Shown: positions 28,514 through 39,004 of the stretch, in pieces | Numbering within the stretch: position 1 is the stretch's first letter | Layout: each line of letters begins with the position of its first letter | Source of the DNA: Cellvibrio sp. PSBB006 | GTDB lineage: Bacteria > Pseudomonadota > Gammaproteobacteria > Pseudomonadales > Cellvibrionaceae | Direction of reading: 5' to 3' | Assembly (NCBI RefSeq): GCF_002162135.1 | Contig: NZ_CP021382.1 | Span: 1,860,001-1,924,000 of the forward strand | Length of the DNA stretch: 64,000 nucleotides | Notes under the pieces: generated by a model | Told to the model about the DNA's origin: nothing | Seen by the model: the letters and a program-made list of their open reading frames with translations, nothing else | The model's database searches: none | Program-made: the position numbers and the translations under genes

Positions 28514-29284
28514 CTAGCGCACTATACCGCGAGACGATGATTTTAATGAATCGATGAGAATATTCAGAGCACTGCTGGTTTGTGCCATCTGCTCAAGTTC
28601 TGCAATGGCTTCATCGAGTGTCAAACCACGACGATAAATCAATTTGTACGCTTTGGTGATGTTGGTAATGTCTTCGGAGGTAAATCCCCGGCGACGTAAA
28701 CCTTCAGCATTTACGCTTTTTGCTTCCGCGGGGCTACCGTTGACCATCACATACGCCGGCACATCTTTACCGATTGCTGTACCCATACCGCTAAAGCTGT
28801 GAGCGCCGATCTTGCAAAACTGATGCACCAGGGTAAAACCACTGAGAATAGCCCAGTCATCAATGTGCACATGCCCGGCCAATGCGGTGTTATTCACCAG
28901 AATGCAATGGTTACCAATCACGCTGTCGTGACCGATGTGTACATAGGCCATCAATAAATTGTGATGACCAATCGTGGTTTCGTGACGATCCTGAATAGTG
29001 CCGCGATGGATGGTGACACCTTCACGAATGATGTTGTTATCACCAATCACCAAGCGCGTTGGCTCGCCTTTGTACTTCAAATCGGGGGTATCCTCACCGA
29101 CCGATGAGAATTGATAGATACGATTATGTTTACCAATAACCGTGGGGCCTTTGATAATTACATGCGACGCGATAACAGTACCCGCGCCGATTTCCACATC
29201 AGGGCCAATAATAGACCAGGGACCGACCTCAACATCGGAGGCCAGTTTGGCAGAGGGATGGATGATAGCTCGTGAATCAATCAA
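28514..29284 (-). CDS. lpxA: UDP-N-acetylglucosamine acyltransferase
   Basis: LpxA catalyses the first step of lipid A synthesis. The 256 residues start with a left-handed beta helix of hexapeptide repeats (IIHPSAKLASDVEVGPWSII) and carry the catalytic His segment LLMAYVHIGHDSVIG, followed by the C-terminal helical domain. It is preceded by fabZ across a 147-bp gap, longer than in many relatives, in which I see no gene. Confidence 0.97.
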   Translation of the reverse strand: MIDSRAIIHPSAKLASDVEVGPWSIIGPDVEIGAGTVIASHVIIKGPTVIGKHNRIYQFSSVGEDTPDLKYKGEPTRLVIGDNNIIREGVTIHRGTIQDRHETTIGHHNLLMAYVHIGHDSVIGNHCILVNNTALAGHVHIDDWAILSGFTLVHQFCKIGAHSFSGMGTAIGKDVPAYVMVNGSPAEAKSVNAEGLRRRGFTSEDITNITKAYKLIYRRGLTLDEAIAELEQMAQTSSALNILIDSLKSSSRGIVR

Positions 29285-29431
29285 GGAATTATTCTCACCA
29301 TTCTGGTTGACTGTGGTGTTGTCGATCCACCTGTATCACTCACGATCAAATATCAGCAGCAGCGAACAGAAGCCTACTTTAAAAGTCAGTGCAGGTTATG
29401 GGATCAACAATCCATGCGTATGCTTGCACGC

Positions 29432-29869
29432 TCAGATTTTGCGATCGGCACAAAGTATTGTTGCCGATGCAGCCAACGCACCGTCGACCGTTGCACGGCA
29501 CTCGAATTTCCATATCCCACGCTTTTCCGAGACGACACGGGATTCCAGTTGCAGACGGTCACCGGGAATTACCTGACGCTTGAAGCGCACATCATCCACT
29601 CCCGCAAACAGGTATATAGAGCCATCTTGCGGTTTCTTTTTGGCACTTTTAAAACCGAGAATTCCGGAAGCCTGAGCCATAGCCTCAATGATCAGGACGC
29701 CGGGGAAAATCGGTGCCTGCGGAAAATGACCGTTGAAGACTTCCTCATTCACTGTAATGTTTTTGTAGGCGATGATTGATTCGCCCTCCACCAGCTCTAT
29801 GACTCTATCGACCAATAAAAATGGATAACGATGAGGTAAGTATTCGCGTATTTCATTCACATCCATCAT
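29432..29869 (-). CDS. fabZ: 3-hydroxyacyl-ACP dehydratase FabZ
   Basis: FabZ dehydrates 3-hydroxyacyl-ACP in fatty acid elongation and competes with LpxA and LpxD for hydroxyacyl-ACP. The hot-dog fold catalytic His and Glu are seen in [21 protein letters not shown] chose the ATG at 29869 because AGGGG lies 9 bases before it; the ATG 18 bases upstream is the alternative. The length is 145 residues. Confidence 0.95.
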   Translation of the reverse strand: MMDVNEIREYLPHRYPFLLVDRVIELVEGESIIAYKNITVNEEVFNGHFPQAPIFPGVLIIEAMAQASGILGFKSAKKKPQDGSIYLFAGVDDVRFKRQVIPGDRLQLESRVVSEKRGIWKFECRATVDGALAASATILCADRKI

Positions 29870-29983
29870 GGTCGAAGACCCCTGCATACTCAGCTTTTAA
29901 GCTTATAAAAAATATGAAGAGACTTTTGTACGCAGGTTGCAAAAAAGGCAACACACCGCACAAAAGCCTCACGGTTATTCAAT

Positions 29984-31009
29984 TCAATCTTTTTTTACAT
30001 CTTTTTCAAGTCGACTCAGGCGAGTCGCTATAGCATCCAATTGACGAAAACGCACCGCATTCTTGCGCCACTCTTTCGTTGTCGACATTGGTGTACCTGA
30101 GGAATAGGAACCAGGTTCAGACAAGGAACTGGAGACCATCGTCATACCGGTAAAATGAATATTATCGCCAATATCTATATGACCAACGACACCAACACCG
30201 CCGGAGAAAGTGCAGTTATCACCAACAACCGTACTACCAGCGATTGCCGAGGTCGCCGCCATCGCACAGTTTTTGCCCAATCGCACGTTGTGAGCGATAT
30301 GAACCAGATTATCGATAATCACGCCGTCGTCCAGGACGGTATTACCCAGCGCCCCGCGGTCTATTGTAGTACATGCACCTATCTCAACCCGGTTGCCGAT
30401 GATAACACCACCCAATTGGTGGATCTTGACCCATTCCTTACCGTTGGGCGCAAAACCGAAACCGTCCGCGCCGATGACTGAGCTACTGTGGATAATACAG
30501 TCATCGCCAATGGCTATACCGTGATATATCGTCACATTAGCCATCAAGCGGGTGTTATTTCCAATCGATGTATCTTCACCGATTACTGTACCGGGACCAA
30601 CGACTACGCCATCACCCAGACTTACGCCGGTACCGATAACCGTATGAGCACCAATACTGACGTTTTCACCCAGCGTTACCCCATCTCCGATTACCGCCGA
30701 AGGATGAATGCCGACAACTTCTGTACGACTGTGATCGAACAAGCGTGTCAACCGGGCATAGCCGATATAGGGGTTGGCAACCAGCAGTTTATTGCCAGCG
30801 AAATGAGTGGCCTGCTCAACATTCAGGATCACTGCACCTGCACTACAGGTCGCCAGGTATTTGGTATAGGCCGGGCTGGCTATAAAACTGATGTCGTGAG
30901 CTTGTGCAGATTGCAGACTGGCGAACGCGCTGACGTGATAATCAGGATCGCCAACCAGCTCAGCATCAATGTACTGAGCCAGTTCGGCAAGTGAATAGGA
31001 TTTTTTCAC
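29984..31009 (-). CDS. lpxD: UDP-3-O-acylglucosamine N-acyltransferase
   Basis: LpxD adds the second hydroxyacyl chain in lipid A synthesis. The 341 residues have the N-terminal uridine-binding domain (YSLAELAQYIDAELVGDP), a long hexapeptide beta helix with the catalytic His in NLVHIAHNV, and a C-terminal helix. It lies between skp and fabZ in the standard order. Confidence 0.97.
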   Translation of the reverse strand: MKKSYSLAELAQYIDAELVGDPDYHVSAFASLQSAQAHDISFIASPAYTKYLATCSAGAVILNVEQATHFAGNKLLVANPYIGYARLTRLFDHSRTEVVGIHPSAVIGDGVTLGENVSIGAHTVIGTGVSLGDGVVVGPGTVIGEDTSIGNNTRLMANVTIYHGIAIGDDCIIHSSSVIGADGFGFAPNGKEWVKIHQLGGVIIGNRVEIGACTTIDRGALGNTVLDDGVIIDNLVHIAHNVRLGKNCAMAATSAIAGSTVVGDNCTFSGGVGVVGHIDIGDNIHFTGMTMVSSSLSEPGSYSSGTPMSTTKEWRKNAVRFRQLDAIATRLSRLEKDVKKD

Positions 31010-31037
31010 CTGAAATGTCCCCAGCCAGAAGGGCGAA

Positions 31038-31574
31038 TTACTTGGCTTTGTTTAACATATCGGTCAATTTCTGGGTAATATCGAATGCAGGTGCTGCATG
31101 TATGGCAGCTTGGCTATTCAATACCAGACCGATATTGTCGGCAGCGATTAATTGCTCAAGCACGGTACGGGTTTTGGGTGTCAGGTCTTGCATTACACGC
31201 TGCATAACAGCTTGACGTTCAGCCTGAAGCTTTTTGCCGGCAAGCTCGTAATCTGCACGGAGATACTCAACTTTTTTGCGATGCTCGGCTTGTTCTTCTG
31301 CAGACCAGGTCATACCGTCTTTCTCAGCGGCCGCTTGCAGGTTTTTCATATCTGCAACCAGACCATCAAGCTTTGCTTTCATGGCGGCATATTCAGGGTC
31401 TTTGTCCAATTTTGTCAGGTTCTGTTTAGCTAATTCGGTACCTAACATAGCCGCCTGAACGTCGAGAATGACGACCTTGCCTTGCGCAAAGCTAGCTGCG
31501 GACAGGATGGACAACAAGAATGCAGCACAGAGTTTCCGGGTAACGCTCACAATTTTTATCCTCTTGTTTATCAA
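31038..31574 (-). CDS. skp: Periplasmic chaperone Skp/OmpH
   Basis: Skp is a trimeric chaperone that holds unfolded outer-membrane proteins in the periplasm. The protein has a signal peptide cut after about residue 30 (ILSAASFAQ), a short beta region (KVVILDVQAAML) and long helices (about 55-140) that form the tentacles. At 178 residues it is slightly longer than the E. coli protein. It lies between bamA and lpxD, as usual. Confidence 0.92.
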   Translation of the reverse strand: MINKRIKIVSVTRKLCAAFLLSILSAASFAQGKVVILDVQAAMLGTELAKQNLTKLDKDPEYAAMKAKLDGLVADMKNLQAAAEKDGMTWSAEEQAEHRKKVEYLRADYELAGKKLQAERQAVMQRVMQDLTPKTRTVLEQLIAADNIGLVLNSQAAIHAAPAFDITQKLTDMLNKAK

Positions 31575-31588
31575 CTAAAACACTATTA

Positions 31589-34222
31589 TCAGAAGGTTTG
31601 TCCGAGAGAGAATTGGAAGAATTCAGTCCGATCATATTCGTTTTCCTTCAGTGGCCTGGCAATACTGAAAGTCATAGGCCCAAAGCCGGAAATCCATGTC
31701 AAACCAAAACCAGCGGAGGCGTTGATCTTGGAAAGGTCGACATCATAACAGTTACGCTGACCAACGCCACAGTTTGTATCAAACACGTTGCCCGCATCGA
31801 TAAAAAAGGTCGATTGCAGCATCCGCTGGTCCTTAATAAACGGCAGGGGGAACAGAATTTCAGCACCGCCTTCGATCAACACGTTACCGCCAAAAGCGCC
31901 ACGGTTGCGGCCGAAGTTGTCGGGATCACTCACTGAGGTTATCAGGCGTCCTGGCGTACAATTAATATTTTCAGGATTGTAGACACTAGGGTCCTGACAA
32001 AGGATGTAGGTCTGTGCCGTTTCGTTACTATCAACAATGCCATCACCATCAAGGTCATCCCACACTGATGTGGTTGTTTGCTCCGTTTCGCGCGTACCAC
32101 GAGGCCCTAACGTATTACGCTCAAAGCCGCGAACAGAACCGAAACCACCCGCAAAGAAGTGCTGGAAGAACGGCAGCTCATCCATATCCCCGTAACTATC
32201 GGCGTAACCCAGGCGAGTATGTAAGCGCAACGTGAGATTGCGCGTGAGCGGCTTGAACATCTGCGCATCGTAATCCAGCTTGTAATATTGCAGATCACCA
32301 CCCGGCAACGAGACCTCGACAGAAAGCCGCTGGGACGCCCCACGCGTGGCCAGAATGCCGCGGTTGAGTGTCGATTTACCCCAGAACAAACTGGTTGTTA
32401 CGTCCTGGAAGTGGTCACCGTAGACATCAAGGAAACCCGGGTCAGCAACAACATCGGAAGTCAGTGGCAGAATATCAACCGTGCCCGCAGGGAAATCTCC
32501 ACCTGATTCGGCAATATCACTGAGAATATCCAGGTCTTCCTGTGTGATATAACCCCTGTTCGCGATGTTGCCCCGCGTAATCTCACGCGGCGCATACGTA
32601 TTGGGTTTTACCGTCAAATCGCGAAATCCAATATCGAAACCAATGCGTTCAATATCAGAAATCGGATAACCAAAACTCATCTTGCCGCCATACATATCGG
32701 TGCTGTAACCCGATACGTTGACGATGTCATATTTGGTTTTTTGATAATACAAACTGAAGCCGCGACTCACACCGTCAACAGTGAAATAGGGATCGTTGTA
32801 ATTGAAGTTATAGCCGGTTTGATAACGGTTATGGGAGAAACTGAAACCTACTTGTTTACCACTACCAAACCAGTTGTTTTGCTGGATACTGGCGGAAAAT
32901 AACAGACCCGAATATTGCGCATAACCCACCTGTAGACCCATGCTGCCCGAGGGCTGCTCTTCCACCGTAAAATCCACATCAACTTGATCAGAGGTGCCCG
33001 GCACTTCCACAGTGTCGACCTTTACTTCCTTAAAGAAACCCAGTCGTTCCAGGCGAACTTTAGAGTGTTCTATTTGTGCGGTTGATGCAGAACCACCCTC
33101 CATCTGCCGCATTTCACGGCGTAATACTTCATCGATAGTCTTAGTGTTGCCACGGAAGTTAATGCGGTTTACATAAGCACGTTTGCCTGGCTCAATAAAG
33201 AATGTCACCTTCACCGTTTTATCTTCATCATTGCGCTCCGGCAACCCTTCGACTTTGGCAAAGGTATAACCTTCATTACCCAGACGCTGGGTAATGTATT
33301 CCGCTGAAGTTGTCATCAGGATTTGTGAGAATGTCTGTCCCTCACGAACCAGGATCATACGGCGCACAATCGCCTCATCGATTGCCGGATCACCTGCAAG
33401 GTCAACACCATTCACTTTATAAATATCACCTTCGCTTACATTGGCGGTGATGAAAATTTTTGATTTGTCGGGACTCAGGGATACCTGGGTCGAATCAATC
33501 TTGAAATTCAGGTAGCCGCGATCCAGATAATAGGACTCGACCCGCTCCAGATCGCCTTTCAGTTTTTCGCGTGAATATTTATCGTTGCCGCTAATCCAGG
33601 AAAACAAACCGGTCGATTTCAATTCAAACAGATCTACCAGCTCTTCATCGCTGAAGGCATCGCTGCCGACAATATTGATTTGTTTGATGCGAGCAACGGC
33701 ACCTTCAGTAATATTAATCTTGACCTTCACCTGGTTACGCGGAAGATCTTCAACTTCCACATCAACGCTGGCGCCATAGCGACCTTGTGCAATATATTCA
33801 CGCTGCAACGCCTGACTGATACCTTCGAGGGTTGCGCGTTGGAAAATTTGTCCTTCGGAAAGATTATTTTCCTTCAAGCTGTCCATCAAGCTTTCAGTCT
33901 TGATGACTTTGTTGCCTTCAATTTCAATGGCATTAATAGCCGGGCGCTCTTTAATAACCAATACCAGCACATCACCATCGCGCCCCATGGAGACATCGGC
34001 AAAATAACCAACCTTAAAGAGTTCGCGAGTGGCATTCTGAATTTCCGTTTGGGTAACGACATCGCCAACACGAATTGGCAGCGCACTGAATACCGTTCCG
34101 GCGGAAACCCGTTGTAAGCCTTCGACGCGAATATCACTCACCCGAAAACTTTGTGCCTGTGCGGCGAATGACATCATCAGTATTAACAAGCAGCAGAAAA
34201 ATCGCATCGAAACTCGCTTCAT
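31589..34222 (-). CDS. bamA: Outer-membrane protein assembly factor BamA
   Basis: BamA inserts beta-barrel proteins into the outer membrane. It has a signal peptide, five POTRA domains (about residues 25-430) and a C-terminal Omp85 barrel ending in Phe. The conserved surface-loop motif GSVRGFERNT is present near residue 700. At 877 residues it is longer than the E. coli protein (810). Extra length lies in two loops: one at about 560-610, and loop 6, which contains an EF-hand-like DLDGDGIVDSNE (residues 723-734) and a cysteine pair 13 residues apart. Confidence 0.96.
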   Translation of the reverse strand: MKRVSMRFFCCLLILMMSFAAQAQSFRVSDIRVEGLQRVSAGTVFSALPIRVGDVVTQTEIQNATRELFKVGYFADVSMGRDGDVLVLVIKERPAINAIEIEGNKVIKTESLMDSLKENNLSEGQIFQRATLEGISQALQREYIAQGRYGASVDVEVEDLPRNQVKVKINITEGAVARIKQINIVGSDAFSDEELVDLFELKSTGLFSWISGNDKYSREKLKGDLERVESYYLDRGYLNFKIDSTQVSLSPDKSKIFITANVSEGDIYKVNGVDLAGDPAIDEAIVRRMILVREGQTFSQILMTTSAEYITQRLGNEGYTFAKVEGLPERNDEDKTVKVTFFIEPGKRAYVNRINFRGNTKTIDEVLRREMRQMEGGSASTAQIEHSKVRLERLGFFKEVKVDTVEVPGTSDQVDVDFTVEEQPSGSMGLQVGYAQYSGLLFSASIQQNNWFGSGKQVGFSFSHNRYQTGYNFNYNDPYFTVDGVSRGFSLYYQKTKYDIVNVSGYSTDMYGGKMSFGYPISDIERIGFDIGFRDLTVKPNTYAPREITRGNIANRGYITQEDLDILSDIAESGGDFPAGTVDILPLTSDVVADPGFLDVYGDHFQDVTTSLFWGKSTLNRGILATRGASQRLSVEVSLPGGDLQYYKLDYDAQMFKPLTRNLTLRLHTRLGYADSYGDMDELPFFQHFFAGGFGSVRGFERNTLGPRGTRETEQTTTSVWDDLDGDGIVDSNETAQTYILCQDPSVYNPENINCTPGRLITSVSDPDNFGRNRGAFGGNVLIEGGAEILFPLPFIKDQRMLQSTFFIDAGNVFDTNCGVGQRNCYDVDLSKINASAGFGLTWISGFGPMTFSIARPLKENEYDRTEFFQFSLGQTF

Positions 34223-34271
34223 ATCATCTTATCTAGTTTGGTCAGTAGAAGTGGCAATCGGGCTGCAGGTA

Positions 34272-35630
34272 TCACAGCCGCATAATGTCGTTATATAGAG
34301 CCAGTACACTCAATCCGATTACCAGAAACAAGCCCACCTGATAGCCAGCCAATTGTACTTTTTCTGATACCGGGCTGCCTTTTATTGCCTCAATCAGGTA
34401 ATACAGCAGATGCCCACCATCCAACACCGGAATGGGCAAGAGATTAAAAACTCCCAGAAAGATACTGAGTAACGCCAGGAAGGCTACGAAGCTTTCCAAA
34501 CCACTCTCCGCCGAAGAGCCCGCCACCTTAGCAATGCTGATCGGCCCGCTCAAGTTTTTCGTGGAAATTTCTCCGAGCAGTAACTTTTTTACTGACAGCA
34601 GAACAAATCCTGCGGTATCCCAGGTTCGTTCGACACCAACAAGAAAAGCACCACCAATGGAATAATGGTTTTGGCGAATCATGTCGTCTGGCCAGGGCTT
34701 GAGCTGCAAGGCCACGCCGACACGCCCTATGGTTGCGCCGTTCTCCGCGACTGACTCCGGAGTAACCTGCACACGGGATTGCGCCCCGTCACGTTCAATG
34801 AGCATGTCAATCGGCTGGCCAGGACGCTGCTTGACGTACTCGATCCAGTCGCTACCTGACACCATCGTTACACCATCTGCCGCCAGCACACGGTCGCCGG
34901 CTTTCATGCCAGCCACGTCGGCGGGGCTTCCCGGGGTAATTGCTGCAGCCAGGGTATCCACCTCTGGCGTAAAGAAATTTAACCCCAAGCCACGCAACGG
35001 ATCTGGTTCTTCAACACCTTTCAGCCAATCATCCAATACCACTTCAGATTGGTAGCGCAAGGACGAGTCAGGATAGCTCAGTGAAACATGCATCTCCCCG
35101 CTTTCGCCGAGGCGCCGCAGTAACTGCTGGTAGACCGCCTGGCGGGTTGGGGTCGGCTCGCCATCAATCGACAGGATTTCCTGACCCGCCTCCAAGCCGG
35201 CATGCGCTGCCAGCGAATCCGGTTCCACTGAACCGATGACCGGCGCAAAGTCCCGCACACCCGGCAATACCAATGCCCAGAACAGTAAAATTGCGAGAAT
35301 AAAGTTAGCCACCGGACCGGCCACGACAATTGCCATGCGCTGCCAGACACTTTTACGATTGAAACTGCGATGCAATTCTTCGGGAGGAACTTCACCTTCG
35401 CGCTCATCGAGCATCTTGACGTAGCCGCCGAGTGGAACGGCGGAAATAGCATATTCGGTGCCTTGTTTGTCGTGCCAACGCCAAAGCACATTGCCAAATC
35501 CGATCGAAAACCGCAGCACCTTGACGCCACAGCGCCGGGCTACATAGAAGTGACCGAATTCGTGAATAGTAACCAGGACGATAATCGCCACCAGAAACCA
35601 TAAAATCATTTGCACTACTGCCACAGACAA
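34272..35630 (-). CDS. rseP: Site-2 protease RseP
   Basis: RseP cleaves the anti-sigma factor RseA and remnant signal peptides within the membrane. The zinc motif HEFGH is at residues 23-27 in the first membrane segment, and the third ligand lies in IPVLDGGHLLYY near the C terminus. Two PDZ domains lie between (about 115-300), the second with GDRVLAADG. The length of 452 residues is normal. It starts 5 bp after dxr. Confidence 0.96.
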   Translation of the reverse strand: MSVAVVQMILWFLVAIIVLVTIHEFGHFYVARRCGVKVLRFSIGFGNVLWRWHDKQGTEYAISAVPLGGYVKMLDEREGEVPPEELHRSFNRKSVWQRMAIVVAGPVANFILAILLFWALVLPGVRDFAPVIGSVEPDSLAAHAGLEAGQEILSIDGEPTPTRQAVYQQLLRRLGESGEMHVSLSYPDSSLRYQSEVVLDDWLKGVEEPDPLRGLGLNFFTPEVDTLAAAITPGSPADVAGMKAGDRVLAADGVTMVSGSDWIEYVKQRPGQPIDMLIERDGAQSRVQVTPESVAENGATIGRVGVALQLKPWPDDMIRQNHYSIGGAFLVGVERTWDTAGFVLLSVKKLLLGEISTKNLSGPISIAKVAGSSAESGLESFVAFLALLSIFLGVFNLLPIPVLDGGHLLYYLIEAIKGSPVSEKVQLAGYQVGLFLVIGLSVLALYNDIMRL

Positions 35631-35635
35631 CCTCG

Positions 35636-36823
35636 TTAGAGTGAGCCGATAACCGACATTGCCATGGCTCTGGCCTCGGAATCGGCGTTTTGGACAACGT
35701 CCAGTGACGCTGGTTCAGTGATTGGAAGACGCGTTAATACACTTTCTATGACGTGTGAAATTTGGTCAAAACGCAGGCGGCGCTGCAAAAAGGCCGCTAC
35801 AGCCACTTCATTGGCAGCATTCAGAACCGCCGGCGCCGTGGCGCCAGTTGTAGCGGCTTCCTGCGCCAGACGCAAGCAAGGGAAACGCTCGTAATCAGGC
35901 GCCGAGAAATCCAGCCGCGCCGTCGTAAATAAATCAAGGCTGGCTACGCCGGACTCAATACGCTCAGGCCAAGCCAGCGCATGGGCGATCGGTGTGCGCA
36001 TATCAGGATTACCCAATTGCGCCAACACCGACCCATCGATGTATTCCACCAATGAATGAATCACACTTTGGGGATGAATCACGACCTCAATCTGGGCCGG
36101 GGAAGCATTAAATAACCAACAGGCTTCGATCAGCTCTAGCCCTTTATTCAACATAGTGGCCGAATCAACGGAAATCTTTTGCCCCATGCTCCAATTCGGA
36201 TGCGCGCAGGCTTGTTCAGGGGTGACCCCGCGCAATTGGGCAAGTGGCGTCGTGCGAAAAGGACCGCCTGAAGCTGTAAGCAGCACCTTGCGCACACCAC
36301 TGCTCGATAAACCTTGATGCAAATAGTCGGGACGATGGTTTGGAAGACATTGGAAGATAGCGTTATGTTCACTATCAATGGGCAGGAGAGTGGCGCCATG
36401 TTCAGCAACAGCACGAGTAAATAACCCCCCTGCCATCACCAAGGCTTCTTTGTTGGCAAGCAACACTTTTTTGCCGGCCTTAACAGCCGCAAGCGTCGGT
36501 AACAAACCCGCTGCACCGACAATTGCAGCCATGACTGTATCCACATCACCATGAGCCGCCACCTCCGCAAAGGCATCAGCGCCCTGCAGCACTTCAGTGA
36601 GGCAACCTTGCTGTGCCAACATATCTTTAAGCGCCAGCGCGGCGGCGGGATCGCGCAGCACGGCATAGCGCGGCTGATACTGCAAACATTGGTTGGCAAG
36701 TAACTGCCATTGCCGATCCGCCGTTAATGCAAAAATACCGTAGCGTTCCGGGTGACGGGAAAGCACATCCAATGTACTGATACCAATGGAACCCGTGGCT
36801 CCCAGGACGGTGACCTGTTGCAT
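35636..36823 (-). CDS. dxr: 1-deoxy-D-xylulose-5-phosphate reductoisomerase
   Basis: Dxr (IspC) converts DXP to MEP in isoprenoid synthesis with NADPH. The 395 residues begin [18 protein letters not shown] (nucleotide-binding site) and contain the metal-binding region [14 protein letters not shown] and the substrate-loop stretch [16 protein letters not shown]. It sits between cdsA and rseP, the Pseudomonas-type order rather than the E. coli order. Confidence 0.97.
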   Translation of the reverse strand: MQQVTVLGATGSIGISTLDVLSRHPERYGIFALTADRQWQLLANQCLQYQPRYAVLRDPAAALALKDMLAQQGCLTEVLQGADAFAEVAAHGDVDTVMAAIVGAAGLLPTLAAVKAGKKVLLANKEALVMAGGLFTRAVAEHGATLLPIDSEHNAIFQCLPNHRPDYLHQGLSSSGVRKVLLTASGGPFRTTPLAQLRGVTPEQACAHPNWSMGQKISVDSATMLNKGLELIEACWLFNASPAQIEVVIHPQSVIHSLVEYIDGSVLAQLGNPDMRTPIAHALAWPERIESGVASLDLFTTARLDFSAPDYERFPCLRLAQEAATTGATAPAVLNAANEVAVAAFLQRRLRFDQISHVIESVLTRLPITEPASLDVVQNADSEARAMAMSVIGSL

Positions 36824-36826
36824 GAC

Positions 36827-37669
36827 TTACCCCGGCCAACCTGTGCTGAGGAGCGCCAGGGCAAAAACCGGCGCGGCAGCGGTCAGGCTGTCAACCCGAT
36901 CAAGAACGCCGCCGTGACCAGGCAGCAATGCACTACTGTCTTTAATGCCCCGCTGGCGTTTAAGCATACTTTCGAATAAGTCGCCCAACACCGAGACAAG
37001 ACTTGTCGGCAGGATGATTGCCAGCAACATAGGATAGCTCCCGCCCACAAAACCCCAGACGATTAAAGACAACAGGAGATTGAAACTTACCCCACCCAGA
37101 AAACCCTCCAAGGTTTTGCCGGGGCTGACAGCAGGCGCCAGTTTGCGCCTTCCCCAGCGACGACCGGCAAAATAACCACCAATGTCCGCACAGGCAACGA
37201 CTGCAACAATCAACAGAACTAACAAAGCGCCATGTTCCTGTGCACGGACATAGGTAAAGGCAGCCCAGGTGGGCACCAATACAAATAACCCCATCAGACC
37301 GCGCAACAACGGATGGCGCCAAAGGATGGCGCTTGAGGGAAAACCCTGCACAAACAACAGCGCCACGGCCCACCAGACGCAACCGATTATCAGGATTTCA
37401 CGGAATTTACCTGAATCAACCGTAATATCTGGCGACCAGACCGACATTTCCAGGTAATAACCGGCCAGAAAAGTTGCCGTCGCGACCAATACAACGTAGC
37501 CGAATCTTTGCCAGGAGCGGCCAAATCCAGCCAGGTTGGCCCATTCCCAGGCGCTGACCAACATCACCAGAGCCACAAACACAGAAAACAAAGGGACGGG
37601 AAGATAGAAAAGTGCGGCCAGAAAGATGGCCGACAGAATCAGCGCTGTGATAACCCGTTGCTTAAGCAT
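36827..37669 (-). CDS. cdsA: Phosphatidate cytidylyltransferase
   Basis: CdsA makes CDP-diacylglycerol for phospholipid synthesis in the inner membrane. It has about eight hydrophobic segments and the family signature KRQRGIKDSSALLPGHGGVLDR, split here as KRQRGIKDSSALL and PGHGGVLDRVDS near the C terminus. It overlaps the end of uppS by 8 bp and precedes dxr by 3 bp. Confidence 0.96.
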   Translation of the reverse strand: MLKQRVITALILSAIFLAALFYLPVPLFSVFVALVMLVSAWEWANLAGFGRSWQRFGYVVLVATATFLAGYYLEMSVWSPDITVDSGKFREILIIGCVWWAVALLFVQGFPSSAILWRHPLLRGLMGLFVLVPTWAAFTYVRAQEHGALLVLLIVAVVACADIGGYFAGRRWGRRKLAPAVSPGKTLEGFLGGVSFNLLLSLIVWGFVGGSYPMLLAIILPTSLVSVLGDLFESMLKRQRGIKDSSALLPGHGGVLDRVDSLTAAAPVFALALLSTGWPG

Positions 37670-38408
37670 CCTGGCCCCCTGACACGCGGACCTTGGTTAT
37701 CTGCTCGCTGGTTAAACCGAAGCGACGTTGACGCTCTTTAAACGCTGCGGCGGCTGCGTGAAGTTCTGCACCATCAAAATCTGGCCAGAGTTTGTCGCTG
37801 AAGTAGAGTTCAGCATAGGCTGACTGCCACAGAAGAAAGTTACTGATGCGAATCTCACCGCCGGTGCGTATGAGCAAATCCAGCTCGGGCAGATCAGCCA
37901 TGGAGGTGTAGCGATGCAATAACTCTTCGGTTATGTCATCTGCCACAAGACGGCCAGCTACAACTTCCTCTGCCGCACGCTTGGCCGCTTGGGCAATATC
38001 CCAGCGACCACCGTAATCCGCCGCAATCACCAAGGTCGTCTTGCCGTCGCGAGTCGCCTCTTCAGCGGCTTCTATCGCTTTTTGAATAGCGGGACTAAAA
38101 CGGTTGCGATTACCGATCACCCGCAGGCGCACGCCTTTCTTATGGAGTTCACGGACTTCTTTTTTGAGATAAAGCAAAAACAACGACATCAGAGCGTCCA
38201 CCTCAATGGGGGGACGCTTCCAGTTCTCGCTGCTGAAGGCAAACAAGGTCAGCACTTCAATGCCCAATTCCTGACAGGCACTCATTACATCGCGGATACG
38301 CTCAACACCGACTTTATGGCCGGAGACACCGGCCATACCCCGCTGTTTCGCCCAGCGATTATTGCCGTCCATAATGATGGCCACATGGCGCAGGGTATTT
38401 GTGGTCAC
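37662..38408 (-). CDS. uppS: Undecaprenyl diphosphate synthase
   Basis: UppS condenses isopentenyl diphosphate to the C55 carrier of peptidoglycan and O-antigen synthesis. The 248 residues begin with the conserved VAIIMDGNNRWAKQRG (catalytic Asp) and include FAFSSENWKRP and the C-terminal RTGGEIRISNFLLWQ. It overlaps cdsA and lies about 40 bp after frr. Confidence 0.97.
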   Translation of the reverse strand: MTTNTLRHVAIIMDGNNRWAKQRGMAGVSGHKVGVERIRDVMSACQELGIEVLTLFAFSSENWKRPPIEVDALMSLFLLYLKKEVRELHKKGVRLRVIGNRNRFSPAIQKAIEAAEEATRDGKTTLVIAADYGGRWDIAQAAKRAAEEVVAGRLVADDITEELLHRYTSMADLPELDLLIRTGGEIRISNFLLWQSAYAELYFSDKLWPDFDGAELHAAAAAFKERQRRFGLTSEQITKVRVSGGQDA

Positions 38409-38446
38409 TCATGACTCCTGAGGAAAAGCATTTTTCAAGCGGGGCA

Positions 38447-39004
38447 TTAAATCGCCATCAGATCCGCTTCTTTGGCCGCCAGTGCTTTATCAACTTCGGC
38501 AATATATTTATCAGTTATTTTCTGGATATCGTCCTGCGCACGATGATCGTCGTCCTCACTGATCGCCTTGTCCTTCAACAGTGCCTTAACGCTAGATAAA
38601 ACATCGCGGCGTACATTGCGCACAGCAACACGGCCGTTTTCTGCTTCCGCGCGCGCCTGCTTGATGAAGTTTTTACGTGTTTCTTCGGTCAGCATGGGCA
38701 GGGGAATGCGGATCAGCCCGTTATTCGTGGACGGGTTCAGGCCCAGATTGGATTTCATGATCGCCTTTTCAATATCAGGCACTAAATTGCGTTCCCAGGG
38801 GTTGATTGACAAGGTGCGCGCATCTTCAACGTTAATGTTGGCCACCTGGCTCAGCGGGGTGTCGGTACCGTAATAAGAAACCATTATTCCGTCGAGCAAA
38901 CTGGGATGCGCCCGGCCCGTGCGGATTCTGGAGAAATTGGTAACCAGCGCATCGACCGCTTTTTTCATGCGATCTTCAGCATCTTTTTTTATGTCATTAA
39001 TCAT
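38447..39004 (-). CDS. frr: Ribosome recycling factor
   Basis: Frr splits post-termination ribosomes with EF-G. At 185 residues it has the usual length, with [13 protein letters not shown] and the C-terminal helix [18 protein letters not shown] typical of the family. Its ATG overlaps the pyrH stop by one base (TGATG), implying translational coupling. Confidence 0.97.
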   Translation of the reverse strand: MINDIKKDAEDRMKKAVDALVTNFSRIRTGRAHPSLLDGIMVSYYGTDTPLSQVANINVEDARTLSINPWERNLVPDIEKAIMKSNLGLNPSTNNGLIRIPLPMLTEETRKNFIKQARAEAENGRVAVRNVRRDVLSSVKALLKDKAISEDDDHRAQDDIQKITDKYIAEVDKALAAKEADLMAI

